64,000 nucleotides of DNA from Candidatus Kapaibacterium sp. (lineage in GTDB: Bacteria; Bacteroidota; Ignavibacteria; Kapaibacteriales; UBA4661). The DNA lies in assembly GCA_025455065.1 (NCBI GenBank), contig JALONG010000002.1, positions 64,422 to 128,421 of the forward strand, written 5' to 3'. Shown piece by piece: positions 46,301 through 52,600 of this stretch. Under the pieces are notes generated by a model. The model worked only from the letters and a program-made list of their open reading frames with translations. It was not told the DNA's origin and searched no databases. Position 1 is the first letter of the stretch, and each line of letters starts with the position of its first letter. Made by a program: the position numbers and the translations under genes.

Positions 46301-48046
46301 CCAAACAGCGCACCACGCCTTGTTTCTCCGTCGAATAATGCTACGGGTGTTCCGGCGGATTCGCTGCTGCTTGCGTGGACGGAGATTGCCGAAGCAACGG
46401 AATATGAGGTGCAAGTAAGTGCCACAGCAAGTTTTGATACGCCGTTGCGGTCGTTTCGCGTGAGCAGCACGGCAAATGTGGTTTTGAATTTTACCAATTT
46501 GACGCGGTATTTTTGGCGAGTACGTGCCGTCAATGCCGGTGGCATCAGTGCTTGGTCGCAGCCGAACAGTTTTGTTACGGTTCGCGCCGGAGCGCTGGTG
46601 AGCGCGGTTGCGGAGACATTTCAAAAAACAGCAATTGGTGATGCGAGTTTTTCGCGGCTTACGCTGAAAAATTTGACCTTGCAGCCGCTCCGCATAGACT
46701 CTTTGCGCTTTACAGAGGTTGGTAGCGCTGCGGAAAACAGTTTTTCCACCAGAACGGCGTTTCGTTCTCTGACGCTTGGCGGGCGGGAAGAGCGAACGGT
46801 CGTGATTGCCTTTGAGCCAAAGAGTATCGGAAGAAAACTTGGAAATTTGGATGCTTCGCTCACGGTTATTTCCACACAAACACAAGAGCGCGAATCGTTT
46901 CCCGGTGCGCTTTCGGGCGCGGGAACGGCTCTGAAAGCGCTTCCGGTGAATTTTGATACCGTTATTGCAGGACGCGCGGCGATTTTGCCTGCTGTTCTCA
47001 TCAATCGTGGGCGGACGGCGCTTACAATTTCCAGCTTCGCCTTTGCAAACAGCACTAACGGCTTAGTTTCGGGCGTGTTTATGTTCCAAGATGCAGGAAA
47101 TAAGCCACTTCGTGAAGTGCCAATCAAACGCGGCGATGCTATCCGTATGCAAAGCGGCGATACCTTAACCATTGTAACCCGCATAGAACCTCAACAAACA
47201 GGCTTTCAAGCAACAAGCCTTGTCTGGACGGCTAACGGCGAGGGTGCTGATACGGTTGAAACGCCCGTAACAGCGTTTGTGAAGCCCCCGGAGCCTGCGG
47301 ATGTGATTGTGCGTTTGGGTGTTCGTGCGGTGGACGGCGAAGGGAAACCGCTTCAACGGGCAGTTCCGGGCGCGGCGTTTGGCTTGGAGGTGTATATTGC
47401 AGAGGGGAATTTGGACAGCCTTTTCCGCATCACGCAGCCTGAATTTACGGCAACGGTGCGCTACGACCGCAATGTTGCTGTGCTTGCAAGCGAAGGCGTG
47501 GCACGTCTTATGCGCGATGCTGCCGCCAGAGTACAGCGTTTTACGATCCCTCCTTTGCGTTGGAGCGGCAGAGGAACGCGCTTGGCATTGATACCGATGC
47601 GAGCCGTCGCGGGCGACACCACAGAAACGGCAGTGGAGATAGAATCGGCACTCTGGGGTGGAGCGGCTTTGGGTGGACGAGCGCAGTGGGAGCGGCGGGT
47701 GTTTGTCGTTGCGCCCGAAGGCAGCATCTTTGGTACGGAAGTCTCAAGAGCAGGCGGAAAGCGGCTTGTAGCGCCTTCGACCACAGCTCTGCGGATAACG
47801 CGGCTTTCGCCAAATCCAACCAAGGATGTGCTGGAACTCGCCTACACACTGGGCGAAACGGGTTTAGTGGAAATTACGCTGCTGAATGTGAAGGGCGAAA
47901 CAGTACAAGTGTTAAAACAAGAAGTGGAGCGGAGTGGAGAACATCTACTCCCAAGCCGCGTGGACAGGCTTCCAAGCGGCACATATACGGTACAGGTGCG
48001 GATGAATGGAGCGGTGGAATCGAGGCAGGTGCAAGTGGTGCGATAG
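31331..48046 (+). CDS. Giant T9SS-exported surface protein with NHL propellers, TIG domains and leucine-rich repeats
   Basis: A 5571-residue protein. It begins with a signal peptide (MNTFPLFRQLRSLFVLLFCI, cleavage near IFAQ). Residues ~30-2475 are six modules, each a six-bladed NHL propeller (36 repeats with cores like NLYVADYNNHRIR) plus one TIG/IPT domain (TSFNATTGYPGLG). Residues ~2476-3815 are beta-rich, helix- or adhesin-like repeats (LTMNGTANVSGTLGIGD). Residues ~3820-4587 hold nine TIG domains. Residues ~4588-4900 form a leucine-rich-repeat region (LRVLNLSNNQLSGEL). Ig-like (~4920-4985) and FnIII-like (~4994-5083) segments, an ASH-like region and a cohesin-like region follow. The end is a T9SS sorting domain (LSPNPTKDVLELAYTLGE). 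It is probably anchored to or released from the cell surface for adhesion or binding. It converges with the hybrid kinase gene, 6 bases apart. Confidence 0.92.
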   Translation: MNTFPLFRQLRSLFVLLFCIALPTHIFAQVGTVTTLAGSTAGYLDGTGTGARFDSPVGVVSDGAGGNLYVADFLNHRIRRIDVATGVVTTLAGSGVAGFLDATGTAAQFNNPHALWFDGAGNLYVSDGANGARIRRIVIATGAVTTFAGTGASGFVNGPAASAQFSAIRSLTGDGAGNLFVSDFGNNVIRRIVIATGAVSTLAGTGVLGYNDGPGATAMFDNIYGIGCDGLNVYVCDAANFCIRKIVIATGVVSTLSGTGVAGTADGAAGVAQFLGLTSDMVYDGIGNFFFGDFHRIRSISAATGTVSTVAGSGTAGFADGVGVAAQFNFFSSGITRDAAGNLYIADSDNHRIRRLVFPPPTVTSFVPTSAYALQAVTVNGTNFTGATQVQFGGVNAAWFTVVSATQIRAVVPIGGASGNVSVTTGLGTGSFAGFTFTATPRVSSFAGQLTGGFLDAVGGAAQFVNPNGIGVDASGNIYVAESGNNRIRRITPTGVVTTFAGSGVSGFADNTGVLAQFNAPSGVACDAVGNVYVADEGNHCIRRITPGGVVTTLAGLGGTSGFADGTGTAARFNNPARMCIDAAGNLYVPDASNHRIRRVATATGVVTTIAGNGTPASVNGIGTAAQFNFPTATALDAAGNVYVAESAGNRIRKISPAGVVTTLAGNGTASSVDGTGAAATVNSPVGLATDAAGMLYIIESASNRVRTISQSGVVTTFAGTGVSGLVDGTLTASQFAWMRGAVTDAAGNLYINDTGNNTIRKISVAQPVVTGFTPTNAYPLQAVTITGTDFFGVTQVRFGGVNAAWFEAVSPTQIRAVVPFGAVSGNVTVTNSAGTGTFAGFTLAATPQVSTLAGDGAANFRDAVGGAAQFNSVCGIVRDAAGNAYITDRLNHLIRRITPAGVVTTFAGSGIAGGLNGTGTAAQFSQPYGIAINAAGTDLFVAEETGHRIRQINIATANVTTLAGSGVAGFANGTGVSAQFNTPIGVCLDAAGNVYVGEQGNHRIRMVTPGGVVTSVAGTGTAGFADGLAVTAQFNAPRGIVRDAAGNLYVADYNNNRIRKITPAGVVSTLAGSGVAGNVDGVGAAAQFITPNAFWIDPIGNLYLAGGNNHNVRIISPTGVVTTLAGTGTPSFADGTVAAAQFNFVAGIVQESSGSFLVADEGNGRIRRVVLPPPTVTSFNATTGYPGLGIVINGTNLATVTQVSFGGMVSPSFTVISNTQIVAAVPTGGASGAVQVTNPSGTASLGGFTFTTVIPPLSTFAGNAAPAGFANGTGGAARLNEPIGIVSDGTNLFFADAANHVIRRISATGVVTTFAGSGTSGFADGTGTAAQFASPSWLTIDGSGNLYVADYNNHRIRMITSGGVVTTIAGSGTAGFNDATGAAAQFNLPHNILFSGGFLYVTEVVGNRIRRISLPGGVVTTIAGSATAGNADGTGAVAQFNYPYGLADDALGNIIITDQNNHRIRKMTPAGVVTTLAGSTAGYADGTGAAAQFTSPRGIVRDGASGFYISEFVNSRIRYVTPAGAVTTIAGAGTAGFTDGALAAGQFSNQLEGLALNSSGELFIADRGNNAIRRTLPPSPVVTSFNATTGYPGLGVIINGANFSAATQVQFGGVPSPSFTIISASQIVAAVPMGGASGSVSVTAPSGTGSLPGFTFTAVVPPVSTFAGNGAPAGFADAQQGAAQFNSNCHIARDAAGNIYVADRLNHRIRRITSAGVVTTFAGSGTAGSMNGIGAAAEFNLPQAVALNAAGTILYVGEEGGHRIRQINLATANVTTLAGSGVLGWNDATGTAAQFNAPIGLWVQASGDILVADSQNHRIRRVTTGGIVTTIAGSGTAGFADGSAASAQFNTPRGVSADAAGNVFVADHINHSIRKITPSGVVTTLAGSGVAGGVDGVGTAAQLNTPVQMWHDAVENIYVAEQSGHIIRVISPYGVVTRVAGTGAAAHIDGTTLTGQFNLPTGILGNPITGELFVSGNRLIRKIVLPAPTVTSFNATTGYPGLGVIITGTNLATVTQVQFGGVVSPSFTVLSNTQIVSAVPAGGASGNVQVTNPGGTASLGGFTFTAAIPAVSTFAGNAAPAGFADGTQGAARFNTPVGLAFNGIGEMFIGDQNNHRIRKITAAGVVTTFAGNGTSGWADGTGAAAQFNSPSGIATDAANNVYVADFLNHRIRAITPSGVVTTLAGSGVAGFNDATGLAAQFNGPGGVAVSGGNLYVSDNFGHRIRRIVIATGVVTTLAGSGTAGFADGTGVAAQFSSPQGLATDAAGNVYVADHINQRIRKITPAGVVTTLAGSGLGGFADGTGAAAQFQAPLGVSVDAAGNVYVADAFNARVRLVSPLGVVTTLAGSGTIGFVDGTLALGQFGNGLMGIALNATNSLFVSDRTNNAIRRVTTPTIVTAFTPTSAGPGDVVTITGINFTGATQVQFGGVNAASYTVVNATTITATPAAGGATGSVSVTAPLGTSSLAGFTFLPNVFYSQGMADVGIRTNWNSLPGGGGVVPTLGQWMNKTGDTYILQVTAPLLTPLTIGNGVTMTNAAGASLNMNANLTIAIGGTYTIPLGTSISANGPHTLTNNGTLNVAGILGLVNNPTFAGAAPMYVAGATLGYNGSGNSTVTTEWLPIMPAGVNVALGKDPGTTLALAANRTVNGNLGIFSGTLALAANTLTLNGQIDFSAGSLIQGGASSALTIGGAGALLGELTMTAPQTFGAGLTMNRGGATLTLGSALTTTPVTISAGTLNTGAFAHTFSGLTTSPGSTLLVPASGTVSPTANYTMNGTIAIDGTFDAGLTVSSGTGGIIINALGTYSTAHPAGLAGALTNTGPNMYNGTIRIQGATVGNSAGLILNNLTIDRPGTSVTLPQTLNVNGVLSITNTGNFNLAGQTFTLGAAASTTTSATGTIDASGAASILVVNNATVNGAHFTGGVVRRMNIISIPTITNSLAITGLLDMTNDITLGAPYGRLWLRNTAMLNAPGTRIQGTNQTSEVIVESGFNAGTMPGGAFAASYNGAVNFIGAQNLSGNLTMNATAGALALNGNVTLQAASALTLNQTSANSLVGTNTLQGAGATSVVVLGNGFSAGILPANRFAAPLNVNLTTPGGVSTLAGGNLTLGAAQTLTLGGRLTTSLANLLRVTNTATTSIAGASAANFIDGPLERQLLGGIAADGTTYLMPIGEGINYRPITLRDIRTGASPVVRGTVAASGATMPDNITLLSLLSGRNWQLEQLSGVFTSTTLDLTEGGLTPTDLIGISTTQAGTYSSIGGTPGAGFVRSNVQAGLGDRFYAIAGTPPATFYYNETLMGDASLPTSWNSVPNGSGVTASLGLMTSGVGTAFIVRSGITANASSSLTFGANVSLTLQASSNLTVQAGTLTMNGTANVSGTLGIGDGATLLNAGTTTITANGTLRIIGAGAVSGNVPVYAATSSALEYTGTAPKTVGSEWLNPLPFTVRIANAGGVRLPSTRTLANTANLTVQSNGVLTIGNGVDLVNNGNLLVAGLGTIRLDGSGQITGASGISYLSTSTLEFSNAAATPNTTSGGKAFPTPMNANVVVNNAVTLTEGKQINGSWTGLGGSVNLNSNTLTLSGEISFGGTSFVSNASSGLVIAGSGTVTGLTTITGGAIGVLTMNRTGAILTNTAPVQVVNTLTLQNGFISTTSGMITLTNPAVAGLVGGSAMSHIIGGLERAVQPSLSSSPLQYVFPIAKSGAYLPLVLTNLTTGISAPIVRAEAFTTSVAGGILSTTGSLSLTEYWQTTLVSGTYTSGAAILTRPTLAASNSTAFAPNTGTIFAPSGGTLAGMNPTGTITSGVVAGLGRFAITFPSSVLIGNFSPTSGGPGTVVTITGSGFTGATAVRFGGVNAASFTVNSANSINATLASGATGTIDVVTPLGTGTSDSTFTVIGPPTITAFAPLGGPPGTVVTLTGANFVNVSSVSFGSFPTFIPASSFTVLSQTLMQVTVPPGGVGLIQVTATGGTVISSTPFLPVAPPRITSFSPTIGRGGIVVTILGTDLSSVTQVEFTGARALSFSRISPTRIDAIVPVTALTGPIMLVSSLGSTTSSQRFTFSLTMTTTGTTTATTIEPRAAAAGTMLTMTGSALNSVRLVQILNGTTIFTLPMFTRLDSTRISFPMPALSFVGDSIPMKILTTSGAFPDTAATIYALQTPVITSVKADSGSPGSMITMRGQYFTAAKIGILTDSIAVSFKGDSLGTTSVRANFQQISSTELLITVPNGIPYNNNTITLRARGVNVQAPEKWLNIPPRPVIRAQSLDSGEVGETITLTGANFFAGSTVFFNGVAAASTQVISTTSVVAVVPFGATTGRITLNNVYGVAIAPRTFTILQPRTRITSFSPMRGGVGTLVRLRGLLFDTTGAGVVSFNDIPAQTLVSSTTEVLAVVPTGVSIGAATVSIIGRNGAFTSTQAFIVLPAPIISNIDPISAGADETITLTGRNFTGVTTVTINGRVLQNMVVLSDGSITASLADVPVGIGTVTAFSQGGQGSYGVPFELLPPSLANAPRIESFSPAFGPAGTRLVIRGRNFFTIASARVGGVLGSVEQISTTEVIVIVGRGASGAITLSNEFGSRGSRTAFRYQTPLDLDSLALLAFYDAHRAESAMLPRLWKTLNPLTAWEGIRVQAVSTQDGFSDERITMVNLDGKMLNGRMTGGRLNVSNLARLTELRVLNLSNNQLSGELVGMLAPFRQLQDLRLAGNGFVGELLPAFGAQGFPAMLETLDLRRNKLTGGISAEVFSLPNLRELLLSDNAFSGGLRITSGTLAKTARTRTRATAPLERLEISNNQLTGAVPHEIGTFVRLQTLLLDGNSFTEQIPSGIGECVQLQTVDMSRNALSGAVPPELSRCGRLQRLVLSDNRLSALPDLSVLSRSLRLLRVENNRLDFGALEANMVLDTIRYIPQDSIDAASAVMTGIIGAPLRIQLNVGGVNNRFQWSVNGRSTDRLPAAFRFADTGVYVCRITNSRVPGLTLISRPVRVLGRLPNPPNSAPRLVSPSNNATGVPADSLLLAWTEIAEATEYEVQVSATASFDTPLRSFRVSSTANVVLNFTNLTRYFWRVRAVNAGGISAWSQPNSFVTVRAGALVSAVAETFQKTAIGDASFSRLTLKNLTLQPLRIDSLRFTEVGSAAENSFSTRTAFRSLTLGGREERTVVIAFEPKSIGRKLGNLDASLTVISTQTQERESFPGALSGAGTALKALPVNFDTVIAGRAAILPAVLINRGRTALTISSFAFANSTNGLVSGVFMFQDAGNKPLREVPIKRGDAIRMQSGDTLTIVTRIEPQQTGFQATSLVWTANGEGADTVETPVTAFVKPPEPADVIVRLGVRAVDGEGKPLQRAVPGAAFGLEVYIAEGNLDSLFRITQPEFTATVRYDRNVAVLASEGVARLMRDAAARVQRFTIPPLRWSGRGTRLALIPMRAVAGDTTETAVEIESALWGGAALGGRAQWERRVFVVAPEGSIFGTEVSRAGGKRLVAPSTTALRITRLSPNPTKDVLELAYTLGETGLVEITLLNVKGETVQVLKQEVERSGEHLLPSRVDRLPSGTYTVQVRMNGAVESRQVQVVR
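31418..38755 (+). repeat. Six tandem NHL-propeller + TIG modules with ~1.22-kb period
   Basis: The TIG domains start near 32409, 33631, 34853, 36070, 37296 and 38513, so the module length is about 1220 bp (407 residues). Inside each, six NHL units of about 165 bp repeat. Bases such as GTTACGAGCTTCAACGCCAC recur nearly unchanged at modules 3, 4 and 5, so the array is repetitive at DNA level and prone to recombination or misassembly. Confidence 0.9.
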
Positions 48047-48052
48047 TATTGC

Positions 48053-49639
48053 TTAGGTTGTTCTATTGTGTCCTAACGTCGGCAATTCCACAACAAAAGT
48101 TGTTCCGGGAATACCCTCATCTTTTCTACTTTCCACCCAAATTTTACCATTGTGGAGTGCGACAATTTTTTTTGCGATTGCCAACCCGACACCGTGCGAA
48201 CTTTCGCCTCCTGTCGGGTGAGCGGAAAGGCGTTGAAAAAAGCGAAACATTAACGCTTTATCCTCTTCGCTAATGCCCGGACCTTGGTCTTCAACCTCAA
48301 TTCGTGCAATGTGTTGCATCTTTGTCTTTCTGTCTGTTGGTATAACCGTTGTTGTCTCTGTTTTCATTTCCTCCGACATTTCCTTGCTCATCTCAGTTAT
48401 TGAGGAGTGGGGTTTTTTCTCATGCAATTTTGCAGGGCTGCTGTTTGCAGGACTTCTTTTTGCAGGGCTGCTGTACAGGCGAACATGAACGGTGGAATTG
48501 AGGGGGGAGTATTTGATGGCGTTTGAGAGCAAATTCTCGAAAACTTGACGAAGGCGCTGACTGTCGGCGGTAATGAGGATGTTTTCTTCCAATTCAATCT
48601 GAATATGCTGATTCTTTCGTTCTGCAAGTTCTGAAAAACTGTCAGTTACGGCTCCTACTAAACTTCCCAAGTAAAAATTATCGGGTACAACCGACATCTC
48701 ACCCATTTCAATTGCTGCTGAGTCGAGAAGGTTTGTGATGAGAGACATCATCGAAGAAGAGGTTGTCTCTATGGAATGTAGTGCTGTGTGAAGTAATTCA
48801 CGACTAAACTCTTGATTTTCTAACTCGAAGAGTGCTATGCCCGCAAATCCTGTAATGGCACTGACGGGATTTTTCAAATCGTGTGCCACTACTGATAAAA
48901 TCTGGGTTTTGAATTGGTTTACGGCGTGAAGTTCAGTATTGGTCTCATTCAATTTGTCGTAAGCATATTGGAGATTTTTGTGGGTATGTTGTAACTCCTG
49001 TGTGCGCTCATCAACCAGTATTTCTAATTGATAGCGGAATTTCTCTAACTCTACCATATGCTTGTATGCTCTGAGTGCAACAGTGATAACGGTCATCAGC
49101 CGCACATCGCTTAATTCGGTTTTGCTGCGGTAATCGTTGATGTCGTAATGCCGAATTACCTCAAATTCGGGGGCTTCATCCGGTTGTCCGGTGCGCAAAA
49201 CAATGCGAACAAAACTATTACAGAGTTCGTTGCGGATATGTTTGACAAGTTGCAAACCGGCATCGCGCCCATCCATTACCACATCTAGCAAAATAACGGC
49301 AATATTCGGCGTTGAAGCAAGAATTTGCCGCGCCTCGGCGGCAGAATAAGCACTAAGAATTTCTATTCGTTGCTCTTGAAACGTAAAGTGTTTCAGCGCA
49401 TAACGGGTTACGGTGTGAATTGCCTCATCGTCATCTACAACCAAGACAACAAGCGGTTTGTTGTCGGTGCTTTTGTTATCTAAAATGCCGGAAGAGGTTG
49501 TGCCGGAGTAGCTTATGCCGGAGTAGGTTGTGCCGGAAGGGATAGGAGATGAAGACGTATTGACAAGGCTGTCAGCGCTTGTTTGTGTGGTTGATAGATC
49601 CTCATCAACAAACGTTTGAACATCGTAATCGTTGTGCAT
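48053..49639 (-). CDS. Receiver-histidine kinase hybrid response regulator
   Basis: The start is ATG 49639 (an upstream GTG at 49669 is possible), giving 528 residues. A Ser/Thr/Gly-rich N-terminus (residues ~25-50) precedes a receiver domain: VVLVVDDDEAIHTVTRYAL, phosphoacceptor Asp near residue 117 in VILLDVVMDGRDAG, and RIVLRTGQP. A coiled linker leads to the HisKA domain with His near residue 252 (SVVAHDLKNPVSAITGFAGI). The ATPase part has the N-box RLRQVFENLLSNAIKYSPLN, then EVEDQGPGI, MFRFFQRLSA and SHGVGLAIAKKIV. Between the N-box and the G1 box sits an unusual ~55-residue polar insertion (SSPAKRSPANSSPAK and more). It lies downstream of the propeller kinase in the same direction and is its likely phosphorelay partner. 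Confidence 0.9.
   Translation of the reverse strand: MHNDYDVQTFVDEDLSTTQTSADSLVNTSSSPIPSGTTYSGISYSGTTSSGILDNKSTDNKPLVVLVVDDDEAIHTVTRYALKHFTFQEQRIEILSAYSAAEARQILASTPNIAVILLDVVMDGRDAGLQLVKHIRNELCNSFVRIVLRTGQPDEAPEFEVIRHYDINDYRSKTELSDVRLMTVITVALRAYKHMVELEKFRYQLEILVDERTQELQHTHKNLQYAYDKLNETNTELHAVNQFKTQILSVVAHDLKNPVSAITGFAGIALFELENQEFSRELLHTALHSIETTSSSMMSLITNLLDSAAIEMGEMSVVPDNFYLGSLVGAVTDSFSELAERKNQHIQIELEENILITADSQRLRQVFENLLSNAIKYSPLNSTVHVRLYSSPAKRSPANSSPAKLHEKKPHSSITEMSKEMSEEMKTETTTVIPTDRKTKMQHIARIEVEDQGPGISEEDKALMFRFFQRLSAHPTGGESSHGVGLAIAKKIVALHNGKIWVESRKDEGIPGTTFVVELPTLGHNRTT
48430..48480 (-). repeat. Low-complexity repeat inside the kinase ATPase domain
   Basis: GCAGGGCTGCTGT, GCAGGACTTCTTT and GCAGGGCTGCTGT recur in short order and encode SSPAK/SPAN units on the minus strand. 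They form part of the polar insertion between the N-box and the G1 box. Confidence 0.7.
49485..49544 (-). repeat. 15-bp tandem repeat in the N-terminal linker of the hybrid kinase gene
   Basis: Four copies of a 15-base unit (ATGCCGGAGTAGGTT-like, start positions 49485, 49500, 49515, 49530) encode YSG/SG-type five-residue units just before the receiver domain. Changes in copy number would keep the frame. Confidence 0.9.
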
Positions 49640-49688
49640 AATATCATTACAGTTATCAAAATGAAGCACGATTCGGTTCGTTGATTCA

Positions 49689-52600
49689 TTATTTTTGTTT
49701 CAGAGGGATTGTTACGGTAAAATTCGTACTTTTTCCAACGCAACTTTCGCACACAATTGTTCCGCCAAGTTTTTGTGTTACAAGGTTATACACAATATTT
49801 AAGCCTAGACCGGTGCCACCGTGTGCTTTTTTGGTTGTGAAAAAAGGGTCGTAAATGCGTGCGAGAATCTCCGGAGGGATGCCGCGTCCGTTGTCGGAAT
49901 ACCGAATGAGAAGGGCGTTTTGTCGTGTTGGCTCCAACCATTCGGCTTGGATGGTCATTATGCCTGTGGTAGTGAAGTCTTGGAAGCCGTGCAAGAGGGA
50001 ATTTACGATAAAATTGGTAATTATTTGCGCAATCGCTCCCGGATAAGAAAAAATTTCTATATCCTCCGCACACTCAATTTCTAAGCGGTGTCCCGTGCCT
50101 TTGAATTGCGGTGAAAGGCTTGCCGCCAATTCCCGTAAATATCCGGCAAGTTGAAAACGACGCACTTGGTCGCTATGCTGATCCACCGCCACATGCTTAA
50201 AACTTTGAATAAGGCCGGCAGCGCGGGCAAGATTGCGTAAAGTAATGTCCGCGCCTTCGGCAGCATCTTCGGTGAACTCTTTGAGGTCTTTTTTGTAGAG
50301 CGGTTCGTTGGTTTCGAGGAGACGTAAAAATCGCTTTGCACGGCTTTGCATGGTGCTTGCGGCGGTAACTGCCACTCCAATAGGCGTGTTCAATTCGTGC
50401 GCAACGCCGGAAACCAGTGTTCCCAATGCAGCCATTTTTTCGGATTCGATAAGTTGTCTTTGCGTTTTGCGGAGGATGTCGAGGTTTTCCGACAGTGCGA
50501 GGTTTTTGATTTCTACTTCGGCATTGGCGATATTCAAATCTTGGTTGGCATATTTCAGTTCTGTATTAGCATTATTAAGCTCTGCTGTGCGGGCAAGGAT
50601 GATAATTTCCAGTTCGGAATTTTTTTTCTGTATTTGGCGAGTGCGGAGTTGAAACACAAGATACAAAGCCGCTACCAGAAGCATGACCGCAAGCAGACGA
50701 AACCACCACCTTTGCCACCACGCCGGAAGCAAGCGAATATGCAAGGCGTATTCTGCCTTGCTCCATACGCCATCGCTATTGGCGGCTTTAACCAAAAGGC
50801 GATACTCGCCTGCATCAAGATTGGTGTAATTTATCCAGTTTTCAAGCGACTTTGGCGAGCGAGTTTGCCACTCTGCATCGAAACCTTCCAGTTTCCATGC
50901 TAGCGCGTTCCGAGCAGGGGCGGTAAATTCGAGTGCGAGAATTTCGGTGCGAAATGAATGTTCGGTAATGTGCAGTTCGAGCGTGTCATTCATGCTCACA
51001 AGCAAGGAACGAAGGGGAGTAGAGAAGTTTTCCAAACGCACAACAGGTGGTGTGGGGTTTGGGTCGGTGTCTTCAGGAAAGAAGGCATTTACGCCATTCA
51101 CGCCGCCGAAAAAGAGTTCGCCGGAGCGGCTGCGAAAAAAAGCATTGCGATTAAATTCGTTACTTTGTAAGCCGTCTGCTATGGAGAAGGTGCGGAATTG
51201 CTTTGTTTTGGTGTTGTATTCGCATAATCCGGCATCAGTTGAAATCCAAATATTGCCGCGATTGTCCTCCAATGCAGCGTAAGCGTTCAAATGCGGCAAC
51301 CCTTGCTCTACGGTCAATGGGCGCACCTCACCTGTTGCGGGGTCGTAAAGAAGCGCACCGCCGCCTTTCATCGTACACCAAATTCGCCCTTTGCTATCCA
51401 TGTTGCCAATTGCTGCTATCGAACTTTTCAAATAACCTTCCATGCCAAACATTGGGGTTTCAATACGCTTCTTTTCTAGCCGATTTTCTGCAGGATACCA
51501 CGAAAAAAGCGAAGAAGACTGATGCTCAATATAGTGAAAAGCTCGAAGATCATCGAGGATACGACTGCGATACTTAAATTCTTTGGGAATGATGAAATCT
51601 TTGCGTTCATACTGCTCAGGCGGAACACCATGCCTTACGCGAAGCCGAGTACAGTGTAGCTCAAGGCGTTCCGGGTTCTGCCATGACCGTTCCCACCACA
51701 CCCACAGGGTGGAGTCTCTTTTTGCAGTAAAGTAAATTTTTTGTGGTTCGGGAAGGTGATCGGAAAAACGTGTTTTGGGGGTGTATCCAAACCACTCAAT
51801 CGGAGGTTTTATGACCGTTCCGTCGGGAGCGATGCCAAATGTGGCAGAATAGTGAACGGGGTCGGCCCTTGCTAACCACACGAAGCCATTGTTATCTGCT
51901 TGAACAGTCCATAATTCTTTCATCAAAGAAAATTTTGCCGGAGTATTTCCCGAAAAATAGCGTGTAACAGAATCGCGTCCGCCATTTTGTGCGGCGCGGC
52001 GGAGTTTATTCACTCCTTCGTACTGTGTACCAATCCAAACATTACCCAAATGGTCTTCTGCAATACCGCGAATATAGTTGTTGGAAAGGGAATTTGCATT
52101 GAAGGGATTGTGGCGATACACTTCAAATTTGTAGCGGTGCGGCGCGTATTTACTCACGCCGTTGGTCAGGTCGCCTACCCACAGTACGCCGGAGCGGTCG
52201 CGCATCACAACGCTGCACTGATTACCAACAAGCGATTCAAGATTTGTGGGGTCGTAACGGTAATACTGATGCTCATGGGTGCGGGTATTGAATAGCAGCA
52301 GCCCTTTATTCGTCGGTATCCAAAGGCGTTCTCCGTCTGGTGTCATGGTGTTCCGAACAAGAGGCTGATAAATGTCTCGTGCGGCATTGGTTTGATACCG
52401 TTCCACAAGAGAAAAATTATTAGGGTCAATGCGGACAAGCTGACCATCGTTACCCGTAAGAGCCCAGAGTTTTCCATCCGCGCTTGGTGTCAGCGAATAA
52501 AGCCATGATTCACGTTGATATTCATTGTAAAAAAGTAGTCGAGTATTGGCTTTGCGGGTATTTTTCGGAGGTTCTTTGGTGCTGACTGCGAAGGCAAATA

